Below, piece by piece: positions 33,902 to 43,095 of a DNA stretch of 64,000 nt. Position numbers and translations under genes: made by a program. Every line of letters begins with the position of its first letter. Within the stretch, counting starts at the first letter, position 1. Under the pieces are notes generated by a model that did not search any database, was not told where the DNA came from, and worked only from the letters and a program-made list of their open reading frames with translations. Source of the DNA: Giardia muris (Eukaryota; Fornicata; Diplomonadida; Hexamitidae); contig CM016929.1 in NCBI GenBank assembly GCA_006247105.1, forward strand, positions 930,001 to 994,000, given 5' to 3'.

Positions 33902-35641
33902 ATGCAAGCCAAGCACTTCCACGGGTACCGCTTGTATGACGAGAAGACGCGTTTCGGGTTCGAGTTCGCGGGCTTCAGGGGCTTCAACGTCCGCAAGCAA
34001 GGGGAGATCTACAAGCAGGCTCATGCGGCGGCCTTCTCCTTGATTGACAAGATCGAGCGGATGGAGGTTGTTAACACGACTGCGCACCCTACGGAGGCCG
34101 AGAACCGTGCCGTCGACCACTTCAACCTCCGCAAGAAGGAGGAGGTGAAAGGCTGTTCACTCGCCAAGTCTCTAGAGCAATGGCAGGCAATCTCGACGTT
34201 TGCACAGGACGTCTCGAAGGACTTCGATCACGTCATTTACAATGGGATTGGTGGCTCCTATCTCGGCCCCTTCTTGCTTTTAACTGCGAAGTATGGAGAC
34301 GACTATAACATGGCCCTGACGAAGCGTGGACTGCCAACGGCTCACTTTGTGGCCAACACCGACTCTACCAGCTTCTCACAGCTCGTCACCCTTTTGACCG
34401 GCTGCCCCGATGGAGACGTCACAAAGGACAAGGCTGCCGCTAGCAAGGTCCTGGGTCGTACCCTCATGGTCGTCATCTCCAAGAGCGGTGGGACGGCTGA
34501 AACGGCCACAAACTGCGCCTCCTTCATCAACTTGTTCAAGACGCTTGGGATCGACCACAGGAAGAACCTGGCGGTCGTCACCGTTGCGGGTTCGAAGCTT
34601 GACAAGCAGGCCCATGACGAGGGTTTCCGAGGCGTCTTCCATATGAACGAGACGACGGGCGGTCGAACCTCCGTCTGCAGCGCGGTCGGAATGGTCCCGG
34701 CGGCCTTCGCCCGCATCGACTTCGCGCAGTTCCTCCAGGGGATGTCCGACATGGATGAGCTGACCCGCGGGAGCCGTGCTGACCCCATGAAGAACCCGGC
34801 GATGGCGTATGCGACGTTGTTGGACTGGTTGCTGAAGGACCGAAGCACCCCCTTCAACCTAATCCTTCTTGCATATTCAGACCCTCTGAAGCATCTCGCC
34901 CACTATTGCCAGCAGCTCTTCATGGAGTCCTTAGGGAAGAATTATGGGCGTACTGCTCTCCCTTTAAGGACTGGCCTCTCGATCTACGGTGGAACTGGGA
35001 CCGCTGAACAGCACGCGTTCATGCAACAGATCCAGAAGGGAGTCTCGGATTCCGCGGTGCAGATCGTCCGCATCCGTTCCCGTCCCGCAGACTATACCGA
35101 TGCTGGGGCGGGCTCGATGGGGCGTCAGCTCCTTGCCTTTGTCAAGGGAACGGAGATGGCCCTCTACCAGAACGAACGTCCCTTCTTGACTCTTGCAATC
35201 GAAAACACGTCTGAGTACTCGGTTGGCCAGCTCATCGCTTTCGAGGAGCGCGCCATTGCGATTCTCAGCGCGTTCTGGGAGATGAACGCGTTTGATCAAC
35301 CTGGGGTCCAGGATGGGAAGCTTGCTTGCCTCACCTGCAATGCCCTTTCCAAGGCTATCGAGAAGGGTCTTGCTGATCTCATAAGCCAGAAGAAGAGCGT
35401 GTCCGGGCCTGCTGACGCTATTCTCAAGGCTATTGGAGTGTCATCCATGGCCTCTGTTGTTGGGGCTCTTGATACTGAGGAGAAGGAGGATATTACTGCC
35501 TGGATGGCAGACTCGATCCTGGAGGACATCGTGACGAACCATGACGTTCCTGGAAGCTACTCGAGCATCTGCGGGAAGCTTGCGGCCTCCAAGAGCTGGA
35601 ACGGAAGTGCCTTCGTCTACTCCTTCGGGGAGAAGAAATAG
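33902..35641 (+). CDS. GPI: Glucose-6-phosphate isomerase
   Basis: 579 aa, full length. It interconverts glucose-6-phosphate and fructose-6-phosphate, the second step of glycolysis, in the cytosol. Signature blocks: GIGGSYLGPFLLLTAKYG (~115-135), the sugar-phosphate site VVISKSGGTAETATN (~197-211), and GGTGTAEQHAFMQQIQKG, corresponding to the catalytic GT.GQHAF region. Spacing of all blocks is right for a class-1 GPI; many eukaryotic enzymes are 550-560 aa, so there is a small extension. ATG at 33902 follows GAAAAGAAAGA. The stop (AAATAGAAAC) is followed by the only large gene-free gap in the window. Codon use is strongly biased to C/G in third position, as expected for a highly expressed glycolytic gene. 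Confidence 0.96.
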   Translation: MQAKHFHGYRLYDEKTRFGFEFAGFRGFNVRKQGEIYKQAHAAAFSLIDKIERMEVVNTTAHPTEAENRAVDHFNLRKKEEVKGCSLAKSLEQWQAISTFAQDVSKDFDHVIYNGIGGSYLGPFLLLTAKYGDDYNMALTKRGLPTAHFVANTDSTSFSQLVTLLTGCPDGDVTKDKAAASKVLGRTLMVVISKSGGTAETATNCASFINLFKTLGIDHRKNLAVVTVAGSKLDKQAHDEGFRGVFHMNETTGGRTSVCSAVGMVPAAFARIDFAQFLQGMSDMDELTRGSRADPMKNPAMAYATLLDWLLKDRSTPFNLILLAYSDPLKHLAHYCQQLFMESLGKNYGRTALPLRTGLSIYGGTGTAEQHAFMQQIQKGVSDSAVQIVRIRSRPADYTDAGAGSMGRQLLAFVKGTEMALYQNERPFLTLAIENTSEYSVGQLIAFEERAIAILSAFWEMNAFDQPGVQDGKLACLTCNALSKAIEKGLADLISQKKSVSGPADAILKAIGVSSMASVVGALDTEEKEDITAWMADSILEDIVTNHDVPGSYSSICGKLAASKSWNGSAFVYSFGEKK

Positions 35642-36369
35642 AAACCGCCCTCCTTGACTCGATGGTGGTTGTGAATTTGAAGATGTGGCGTTGCCAGTCT
35701 TACGAGGAGAGGAGGCCCCGGACCGCAGGCTGACTGGCTTTCTTCCTGGGGTCACTGGGCAGATCCGCCTAACATACTTCAGTCCTAAGGGATAAGAGGG
35801 ATGGATTCGGAGGATCCTGACTCCCTCTGGTGATGCCGAAGATTCAGACCTTAAAGTTCTCGAGGGTGCGTAGAGATCCTCTTGCTCAACGACTTCTGGA
35901 GGAAACCAGAGAGGTGTACGGTAATGGGGGGATGAGTGATATCGAGAACCGGGCCGATACTCATATAACTTGGTGGATGACTAACAAGTGCAAGGGTTGA
36001 GGCTCTATAACGGGGCACTGACACCTGATAGTATGAATTCTAGATCGAGAGAGAATTGAGACAAGCCGATGGGTCAAGGTCCTCGCACGATACTGGAAGA
36101 GAGGGATTGTCTCGCATAGTAATTACGCCTGATTCCTCGTCTTATCTCGGCAAGGAGTGATACTAAATTCGCTGCGTATTCATTTGACTGAGTATCCATG
36201 AATGATGACAGAGGATATCGATGAAGTTCTGGGAACATTCTAGGCACTCTCCTCTGAGCCAGACCACCACACTTGTGCACATTTACTTCCCCTTTATGTC
36301 TTCCCAAAGGAGACCTACAGACGTAACATACTGATCTACGGAGTCGTTGGGACGACCCTCATTCACACC
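35642..36369. other. 728-bp stretch without a convincing gene
   Basis: This is the only gap over 300 bp. GC is visibly lower than in neighbouring genes, and all frames are broken often; the longest small frame (36074-36307, minus, 77 aa) has no protein-like pattern. No tRNA B-box (GGTTCRANTCC) was found. Isolated box-C-like (ATGATGA at 36202) and box-D-like (CTGA at 36254) words 45 bp apart could hint at a C/D snoRNA, but there is no flanking stem, so I do not call one. It may hold regulatory DNA, an ncRNA or gene remains. Near its right end, on the minus strand after the GSK3 stop, TGTGAAT could be that gene's poly(A) word. Confidence 0.5.
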
Positions 36370-37479
36370 TCAGACGTTCTGGTCAGTCGATGGAGAGCCT
36401 GGGCGGCCACGCCTCAATCTTTGCATCAGCTCGGGTCCCGCAAGCCTTTCCTCCTCCTCTGTGAACTCGAAGAGGAACGAGGGGAGACGCTCCCCGTTCG
36501 GGAGGAGGGTATCGGGATCGCGCAGGACGTCATAGAACGGATGAGCGAGAAGCTCCATCGCTGATGGACGTTTGGTGGGATCGTACACGAGAACCCGCTC
36601 AAGTAGGTCCACCGCCTCTGCATGCGCCTTGTTCCGGAACAGCTTCGCAAAGGCGTACCGTTTGACGTCCTTGAAACGGACAGACGTGAGCGCTGGGTTC
36701 ATCGCCACGAACTCTTCCGGGGTTGGAGTACCAAGCACCCGGACGATCTCGACAAGCTGGTCAACGGAGGAGTCTCCTGGGAAGATGGGCTGTCCCAACA
36801 AGATCTCGGCTAAGATGCAGCCGAATGACCAGATATCTATCCCGCAGGTGTACTGGGGATTCCCGACGATCAGTTCCGGCGCGCGATAGAAACGTGAGCA
36901 GATGTAGGCCACGTTGTTCTCCCCGGAGACTAGCTGCTTCGCAGAGCCGAAGTCGCAGAGGACGCAGCGGTACGTCGCAGGGTCGATCAGGACGTTCGTC
37001 GGCTTGCAGTCGCGGTGGGCGATGTCGTAGTAGTGGAGGTACGCGAGAGAACGCGCCAGCTGGTACGTTATCAACCTGACAATGATCAACGGAACGTGCT
37101 GGTGTAGCCGCGAATACTGGCGGTAGATGGAGTGTATCGTCTCTGGATAGTAGTCCATAAGGAGATAGAGGATCAAATCATCGGGAGAACTGACCGATGG
37201 GACAAGCGTCCCGAGCACAAGCTTGCAGATGCAAGGGTGATTCAACGTCCGCATGATCTGAAACTCACGATTCTTGTACCGCCTGTCCTGCAGCACGAGC
37301 TTCAGTGCCAGCGGCGCCCCAGCCAGGGTTTTCACGAGATAGACGATCCCGAAGCTCCCCTTCCCGATAACCTTCTCAGGCGTGACGGTCACCCTCGTCT
37401 CTCCCTTGTCGTCCGTCACATCGATCGGCTTCCCAAGTGGAAGGTCGAACTCCGGAGGGAACGATGCGTCATCTTCCAT
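36370..37479 (-). CDS. GSK3: Glycogen synthase kinase 3 (GSK3)
   Basis: 369 aa. Complete Ser/Thr kinase: glycine loop GKGSFG (~39-44), ATP Lys in LALKLVLQD, HRDCKPTNVL catalytic loop, DFGSA, activation loop NNVAYICSRFYRAPE and helix F DIWSFGCILAEILLG. The strings VLQDRRYKNREFQIMR and SAKQLV ... VAYICSR are diagnostic for GSK3; the activation-loop Tyr that corresponds to Tyr216 of GSK3-beta is kept. LLGQPIFPGDSSVDQLVEIVRVLGTPT also fits GSK3. GSK3 regulates glycogen, cell shape and flagellar length in various protists. It lies 18 bp downstream of the pseudokinase-ankyrin gene on the same strand. The ATG at 37479 is preceded by AGAGAAAGAA on minus. All catalytic residues intact, so it should be active. 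Confidence 0.95.
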   Translation of the reverse strand: MEDDASFPPEFDLPLGKPIDVTDDKGETRVTVTPEKVIGKGSFGIVYLVKTLAGAPLALKLVLQDRRYKNREFQIMRTLNHPCICKLVLGTLVPSVSSPDDLILYLLMDYYPETIHSIYRQYSRLHQHVPLIIVRLITYQLARSLAYLHYYDIAHRDCKPTNVLIDPATYRCVLCDFGSAKQLVSGENNVAYICSRFYRAPELIVGNPQYTCGIDIWSFGCILAEILLGQPIFPGDSSVDQLVEIVRVLGTPTPEEFVAMNPALTSVRFKDVKRYAFAKLFRNKAHAEAVDLLERVLVYDPTKRPSAMELLAHPFYDVLRDPDTLLPNGERLPSFLFEFTEEEERLAGPELMQRLRRGRPGSPSTDQNV

Positions 37480-37497
37480 TTCTTTCTCTGCCTAAGT

Positions 37498-40400
37498 TTA
37501 CACAGCATCTTGCTCCAGAACTGCAAGAATTTCAGGCCTCCTAGCTGCGTATTCCCGGGGCGTCTTTCCGCTCTTGTCTGGGATGTCCTTCTCTTTCTCT
37601 GCCAGAAGCATGACAATGTCCTTCGCCCCTCGCTCAATGGCATATATGAGGGCCGTCTTCCCGTCCTTATCCTGCATGCCTAGTTCCCTGTCCCCAAGGA
37701 TGCGGACTATCTCGTCATCTCCCTTCCTCGCTGCAATCATGGTCGCGGTCCTTCCGTCGCTGGGGTTCTGGCAGCCCGCCTCGTTGATGTACTTCCGAGC
37801 AAGCTCCACGTCTCCATTGCGTGCGGCGCAGATGAGCATGGTGGGCTCCCCCTCCCTCCGCCTGTAGCTCCTCTCGAAGCGTGCGGCCACCTCTGGAAGG
37901 TTCTTGAGTATGGCCGCTCGACAACAAGCCTCCTCCTCCTCAGCTGTCAGTTCCTGTCCTTCTTTCAGCAGTCTCTCAACGATATCGGGCCTTCGACTAT
38001 TGATGGCATAGAGAACGGCATTCTCACAGGGAATGACGATATCGATGGGTTTCCTCCTCAGGACACCGAGAACGGGATCCAGCCTCATTCCCTTCGCTAT
38101 GGACTCGGCCGTCGAGCCCTCGGGGAACCCACCCCAACTCTCAGTGGTCCTCAAATCCTTCTCATAGAGGAGAAGTTCGGTGCATGGGACGTCTCCTCTT
38201 CGAACTGCAAGCATCAAGGCCGTCCATCCATCCTTATTCTGGAGTCCAACCTCCTTCTCGACGAGTAAGGAGACGCATCTGTAATATCCTCCATCAGCTG
38301 CATACATCAGGGCGGTCCATCCGTCCTTGTCGGACTTCCCACCGTACTCATTGAGGTACCTTCGTACATCCCCGTTTCTTCCATTCTTCGCTGCATCAAT
38401 GAGGGGATTGTCAACCCTCTCCGAGGCCCGGTCTGTCCTCTCATGGAACCCAGCATTAGATCGTCCATTGTGCTTGGAGAAGACTCGGATAAGCTTCTCG
38501 TCCTGAAGCCTCTTCGCGATGTCCTTGGCCGTCGTTCCTGCGGGGAAGGTGCATCCGTTCCTGGTCACCTCCTTCGTCGATTTGATGTCGGCCTCGTCGA
38601 GAAGCTCCTTCACGCTATCGCGGTGGTTCCTAATCGTGGCGTGCATCAGGGCCGTCCAGCCGTTCTCGTCCTGCCTTCTGCGTTCGTGGACATACCTTCT
38701 GAGTAGGTCGAGGTTCCGGTCCATCGCCGCACACATGAGCATCGTCGTTCTCCCTTCTTCGGGACGATATGCTTCCTCGAACTGCTCCGCCATCCTCGAC
38801 CATCCCTTCGCAACGGCAAGTCTACAGGCCTCGGCCTCCTGTTCGGGAGACAGTTCGAGACCGTCCTCGAAGAGTGACATGGCCTCCTCGTAAGCTTCAC
38901 GGCCCCGAGAGTGGAGAGCCTCCATAAAGCGGTCCTCACTCCTCCTTTGGGGAGGATGGGGATCGGATCCCCGTGACACCGACCTCAGGCACTCCTGAAT
39001 CGAAGGACGGCTCTCAGGAGACGATGAGAACATCTTGGCAACGAGGTCGGTGAGACTTCCAGGCCTCCCTCTGATGCAAGGGACGACTCCGGATGAGATC
39101 TCATCAACGCTCTTGAACGGAGGCACTCCAGCACACATCTCGTAGACGATGGCTCCGAGCGTCCAGACATCAGCGGCATGATCGTGCGGAGAGCCCCGTT
39201 GGATCTCGGGAGCCAGGTAGAGAGGAGCGTCCAGTGGCTGGGCGAGCTCGAAGGGTGCGAGGACACACCTCCCGTCCTTCGAGAGGTAGATACTTGCGGG
39301 TGAGAGACCCCTGCAGAACCAGTCGTGCTCGTGGAGGTGCTGCATCCCGTTCGCGATCTGACGGATGCACTTCCAGAGCTCGTCAGTCCCAAAGGACCTG
39401 CCTGCCTCCCTGCGGTCTCGTATCTCCTCTAGGAGTACTTTGGGGTGCCAGGGGAAGACGAAGTACGCCGTCTGCTGAGGGGGGTCGTCCACCACTCCGA
39501 GGCAGGAGAGCACGTTCTCGTGACGAAGACTCGGGAGGATCCTCACCTCTTCTCCGATGGCGTGTCGTGTCTTCTCGGGAAGGCTGGAGTACCGGACGAC
39601 CCTCAGGAGGCAGTTCCGGTGGCTCCGGTTGCACGCCGTGTAGACGATCCCGGTCTTGTCGTTCCCGACGAGTCCTGTGATGGTGAAGGACCCCAGTTCG
39701 GGAGGAAGATATAGTAGGTCGAGGGGCTTTCTGAGAGCTCTAAGCATGCGATCTCGCATCTCTTTGGGAAGGCCGTTGGCGACGTCCTCTGCCGTCCTGC
39801 CCTCCCTGTCCTTCAGGTCCCTCTCCAGAAGGAGGAGGCCGGCGCACTCCTCGTGTCCTCTCCCCACTGCATGCATCAGGGCCGTCCATCCCCTCCCGTC
39901 CTGGAGGCGGGCCTCAAGGGGCCGGAGGAGGCGGACCATTTCGTCGCTTCCGCGCCCAGCGGCATCCATAAGAGCAGTGCCAGTACTCTCTCCACATCGT
40001 GAGACCAAATTGAGATTCGCATGAATAAACCCAATATCATTCTTCTTGACCGCTTTTCGAAGGTCGGCATAACTGAGCTCTGATGTTAGCGAGACATTAA
40101 GAGTAATAACCTGTTTAGGAGGACTTAGACCCTCAACTTCGATCCCCACAGTGTTGGCGATATCCAGAGCTGAAACACCCTTTGGGAAGCTCTTGCCTTC
40201 AAGAGAGAGCAATTCCTTGGTACTACGAAGATGTGCTTCGCTAAGAAGAAGGTTTGCACACTCCTTATGTTTCCCGCGTACGGCCCACATCAGAGCCGTC
40301 CAGCCATTCTCGTCGCACATTCCAGACTCCCTTTCACGCAGGGCTCGAACACATTCCACATGTCCGTGCTCTGCTGCGTACATGAGGGCTGTGCGGCCAT

Positions 40401-40677
40401 AGTTGTCGCGATCCTCTGTCTCCTTTTCTAGAAGCTTCTTGACAAGGTCTACGTAGTTGTATCGCGCGGCGTACATGAGAGCGGTGACCCCTGCCTTATT
40501 TTGCTTGTCAGCCTCATCAATGAGTTTAGCAGCAAAGTCCAGCCTTCCAGAGTCGAGCGCCCACATCAAGGCTGTCATTCCATGATTGTCCTGCCTGCCA
40601 AGGTACACGGATCTGTCTGCAAACTGGTCGAACTGCGTCTGGTCGTAGTTCCGGACTGCGTCGATTAGACTAGACAT
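37498..40677 (-). CDS. Pseudokinase sandwiched between ankyrin arrays
   Basis: 1059 aa. Order: six ankyrin repeats (TALMWALDSGR, TALMYAARYNY, TALMYAAEHGH, TALMWAVRGKH, TALMDAAGRGS, TALMHAVGRGH; ~30-300), then a kinase domain (~330-565), then about nine repeats to the end (TMLMCAAMDRN, TALMHATIRNH, TALMYAADGGY, TALMLAVRRGD, TATMIAARKGD, TALIYAIERGA). The kinase domain lacks a proper glycine loop (GLVGNDKTGIVY), has Arg at the VAIK Lys position (CLLRVVR), CRGLSPASI for HRDLKPxN, and APFEL for DFG; YLAPE and DVWTLGAIVYEMCAG are kept. It must be catalytically dead. Most NEK-ankyrin proteins carry the kinase N-terminally, so a central kinase is unusual. TGTAAAC overlaps the stop. Confidence 0.88.
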   Translation of the reverse strand: MSSLIDAVRNYDQTQFDQFADRSVYLGRQDNHGMTALMWALDSGRLDFAAKLIDEADKQNKAGVTALMYAARYNYVDLVKKLLEKETEDRDNYGRTALMYAAEHGHVECVRALRERESGMCDENGWTALMWAVRGKHKECANLLLSEAHLRSTKELLSLEGKSFPKGVSALDIANTVGIEVEGLSPPKQVITLNVSLTSELSYADLRKAVKKNDIGFIHANLNLVSRCGESTGTALMDAAGRGSDEMVRLLRPLEARLQDGRGWTALMHAVGRGHEECAGLLLLERDLKDREGRTAEDVANGLPKEMRDRMLRALRKPLDLLYLPPELGSFTITGLVGNDKTGIVYTACNRSHRNCLLRVVRYSSLPEKTRHAIGEEVRILPSLRHENVLSCLGVVDDPPQQTAYFVFPWHPKVLLEEIRDRREAGRSFGTDELWKCIRQIANGMQHLHEHDWFCRGLSPASIYLSKDGRCVLAPFELAQPLDAPLYLAPEIQRGSPHDHAADVWTLGAIVYEMCAGVPPFKSVDEISSGVVPCIRGRPGSLTDLVAKMFSSSPESRPSIQECLRSVSRGSDPHPPQRRSEDRFMEALHSRGREAYEEAMSLFEDGLELSPEQEAEACRLAVAKGWSRMAEQFEEAYRPEEGRTTMLMCAAMDRNLDLLRRYVHERRRQDENGWTALMHATIRNHRDSVKELLDEADIKSTKEVTRNGCTFPAGTTAKDIAKRLQDEKLIRVFSKHNGRSNAGFHERTDRASERVDNPLIDAAKNGRNGDVRRYLNEYGGKSDKDGWTALMYAADGGYYRCVSLLVEKEVGLQNKDGWTALMLAVRRGDVPCTELLLYEKDLRTTESWGGFPEGSTAESIAKGMRLDPVLGVLRRKPIDIVIPCENAVLYAINSRRPDIVERLLKEGQELTAEEEEACCRAAILKNLPEVAARFERSYRRREGEPTMLICAARNGDVELARKYINEAGCQNPSDGRTATMIAARKGDDEIVRILGDRELGMQDKDGKTALIYAIERGAKDIVMLLAEKEKDIPDKSGKTPREYAARRPEILAVLEQDAV

Positions 40678-40714
40678 TCTTTTTGGAACGGACAGGTAGG
40701 CAATTGATCTGCAT

Positions 40715-42007
40715 TTACAGGTCTGGGGTTCGGCAGGTGATCATGCTCTTCAAGGGCCCCAGGAGGTTATCGAGGCTCTCGCGGTCGAGGACGGCGACCG
40801 TGACGTCCACGAGAGCGCGACAGGTCGCGTTACGAGGGGCGTTGGTTAAAAGGGCAGCCTCCCCGAAGTACTCGCCCGCATGAAGCTCAGCGACACACCG
40901 GCCGGAGGCCTCGACGACGACATCACCGGCGACGATGAAGTAGAAAGATTCTCCGACGTCGCCTTGTGTGATGATCGCCTCACCTGACGAATAACGCTCC
41001 GTCTTGCAGGCCTGGGCGAGAGCAAAGATGGCATCGGCATTGAGGGGTTTTAGGAGCTCGACACCAGAAAGGAAGCCTTGATTCCGCCGAATCTCTTCTT
41101 CGCGTTGTTCCCGAACGAAGACGCGGAAGTCCGAGCCCTCGATGCGCCAGAACGTGGATTCCACGTCCGTGATGACGGTGGCCGCACGGGGTGCGCCATA
41201 GAGGAGTGCAAGGTCTCCCACGCCCATCCCCGAGCATACCTCATTGACCTTTGATCCAAAGGCCTTAGCACACGCATCTTCATCTAGGAGGTTATCGGGA
41301 ATGACAGAGGTAGTCTCAGCGCCATCGGGGCCATCCTTTGGGCGCTTATAGACAATGCAATGCCCCATATTGAGAATATAAAAGTAATCGCCAGGATCTC
41401 CCTGGCGAATTAGAAGGGTTCCAGGTGGGACGGTATAGACCTCTAGGATCTTTGCGAGTGAGGTCTTGAGATCTTTATCGTAGTCTGTTGTGAGTGGGCT
41501 AGCATCTAGGGCGTGTAAAATGAGGTCCAACTCCTCCGGTGAGCGCTCGTTACTAGGGAGGGTTGAGGGGCGTGTATCCGAGCGGATGGAGATCGTGGGA
41601 CGACGTGCACGAAGAATGGCAGGGTCGACCGGCTCGAGGCCATCACTTGACTCCATATCGAAGTCGCCGAAGTCCTGTTCTGGAGGCTGTTCCTCAACTT
41701 TCGGTTCGGGGTGAGTGTCCATTTTGGAGTCGATAGTAATCTCGGCATCTGTTTCGACTTCGGGTTCTGGAAGGGGCAAGTCGTACTTACTCACCTGGGC
41801 AGGCGGCTCATAGGTGGCCTCCCCTCGCAGTATAGCGGCGGCGTGGTCCGACTTTGTCGAGAACTGTTCTATGAGAAAGGCTAGGAGGTCTGTGGGCTGG
41901 TCCTTGCAGACCTGCTTATAGAGCTCGAAGATGACTTGGTCGATCCCATGTTTGTCGAGATAGGCATTGATGGTGGGATCGTCGGTTCTCGGTAGCTTCC
42001 CCTCCAT
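40715..42007 (-). CDS. cAMP-dependent protein kinase regulatory subunit
   Basis: 430 aa. Residues ~10-50 (INAYLDKHGIDQVIFELYKQ ... DLLAFLIEQF) form an RIIa-like dimerisation/docking helix pair. At ~130, RARRPTISI is the inhibitor site that occupies the catalytic subunit; the Thr/Ser makes it a type II-like, phosphorylatable site. Two cyclic-nucleotide-binding domains follow: CNB-A with GDLALLYGAPRAATV and CNB-B with GEYFGEAALLTNAPRNATC. Both phosphate-binding cassettes keep the Arg that grips cAMP; in A the usual Glu of GELAL is Asp. It restrains PKA until cAMP binds. In Giardia PKA is tied to basal bodies and motility. Poly(A)-like TGTAAAT overlaps the stop. Confidence 0.93.
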   Translation of the reverse strand: MEGKLPRTDDPTINAYLDKHGIDQVIFELYKQVCKDQPTDLLAFLIEQFSTKSDHAAAILRGEATYEPPAQVSKYDLPLPEPEVETDAEITIDSKMDTHPEPKVEEQPPEQDFGDFDMESSDGLEPVDPAILRARRPTISIRSDTRPSTLPSNERSPEELDLILHALDASPLTTDYDKDLKTSLAKILEVYTVPPGTLLIRQGDPGDYFYILNMGHCIVYKRPKDGPDGAETTSVIPDNLLDEDACAKAFGSKVNEVCSGMGVGDLALLYGAPRAATVITDVESTFWRIEGSDFRVFVREQREEEIRRNQGFLSGVELLKPLNADAIFALAQACKTERYSSGEAIITQGDVGESFYFIVAGDVVVEASGRCVAELHAGEYFGEAALLTNAPRNATCRALVDVTVAVLDRESLDNLLGPLKSMITCRTPDL

Positions 42008-42049
42008 ACCCTTTCTTTTTTACTAAGATTTAGAGGCCCCTCTTTCTCT

Positions 42050-43066
42050 CTAATGAGAAGCGGCCAGGGAGCCCGGCCCGTTCAACCCAATGATGGTTCG
42101 GATGCGTACATCATTCATCGTCACAGGCAACAGCTCGTAGCTCCCCAGAGCAGCTCGGTACGCCCCTGCAACGCTATGTAAAAAGACAGGGAGGACGTTT
42201 GTGTCTGGGACGTCGAGCATCTCCAGCAACAGCCAAACGAGATAGGGGGAGCCCAAGCCGATCCTGTCCATGCTTTCGATGGCCAGACGAAGAGTATCGA
42301 TGAAACCAGGAAGCTCCGGACTATTCAGACGCATCAACGAGAGATAGAGCTCCAAGACGACCCGGACGTATGGCCCATCGACCAGGTCTCTGAGGACGCG
42401 TGTATGCAAGTTGCATAACCAGGAATGGTCTTGTTGTACGACGAAGTGACGTGTCACAAACGCCCCCAGAGCCGTAATGAAAGATGGTTGGGAATCAAGA
42501 CGTGCTAACAACAAGAGCTTCGACACGACCTCGGAATCCGGCTGTAGGGTGCGTTTAAGGTTCAGTACCAGTGTGGAATCACCAGGCCTGTCTCCATCTG
42601 AGAGGAGACGAAGCAGGATCCCAAGGATACGACAGCCCTTGTGAGTCGAGGCTAGTCTGACCATACGGCGATCCACACGGTACAAGGTGTTGCTGGAAAG
42701 CTGGGCCACCGCGTGCGCGAAGAACGCCTCCTCCCCGAGCTCGTACGCCTCCGCAAACTTCTCTGCGTAGTATGCCGAGACGAGGGATGAGTCTATGCTG
42801 GTCGTCTGGACGGTCATCGAGCCAAGGTACTGGTAGGGGCGCATGGTGTGGCTGGGGACGCCCTGGTACGCCGCCCGCATCGAGTTCGTGGCAATCTCCC
42901 GGATTCGGCGCTGCTGCCTATAGTCCAGGAGGTACTGGGCCGCGTCCGGGGCAAAGGTCCCCTTCGGCAGCTCCGCGAGCGTGCGCCGGAGGACGGCGGC
43001 CTGGCGCAAGACGGCGTCGCTGCGCACCGCAGGGCGTCCCACGTCGAGTCCCGGCGGTGCAATCAT
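42050..43066 (-). CDS. Orphan, all-helical protein
   Basis: 338 aa, family not recognised. The sequence is predominantly alpha-helical and Leu-rich (for example VVSKLLLLARLD, VRVVLELYLSLMRL), with no membrane helix, coiled coil or low complexity; a HEAT-like solenoid is possible, but the repeats are not regular enough to say so. It starts at an ATG 29 bp from the divergent RLP24 start and ends 42 bp from the PKA-R start upstream of it on the same strand. Codon bias is as in known neighbours, so it is a real gene with no assigned job. Confidence 0.75.
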   Translation of the reverse strand: MIAPPGLDVGRPAVRSDAVLRQAAVLRRTLAELPKGTFAPDAAQYLLDYRQQRRIREIATNSMRAAYQGVPSHTMRPYQYLGSMTVQTTSIDSSLVSAYYAEKFAEAYELGEEAFFAHAVAQLSSNTLYRVDRRMVRLASTHKGCRILGILLRLLSDGDRPGDSTLVLNLKRTLQPDSEVVSKLLLLARLDSQPSFITALGAFVTRHFVVQQDHSWLCNLHTRVLRDLVDGPYVRVVLELYLSLMRLNSPELPGFIDTLRLAIESMDRIGLGSPYLVWLLLEMLDVPDTNVLPVFLHSVAGAYRAALGSYELLPVTMNDVRIRTIIGLNGPGSLAASH

Positions 43067-43095
43067 CTCGCCCCTTGTGTAGGCTCGGAAATTAA
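43067..43095. promoter_or_regulatory. 29-bp divergent promoter before RLP24
   Basis: GGAAATTAA directly abuts the RLP24 ATG, an AT-rich initiator-like tract; the other end, facing the orphan gene, is GC-rich (CTCGCCCC). The AT tract may act in both directions. Confidence 0.45.

Noticed and set aside
36202..36257. Possible C/D-box snoRNA (ATGATGA ... CTGA)
   Set aside because: Flanking bases do not form a terminal stem, and such short words occur often by chance. RNA data would settle it.
36074..36307. 77-codon minus-strand frame in the gene-free stretch
   Set aside because: Short, no recognisable pattern, no AT-rich initiator before its start, and codon use unlike neighbours.
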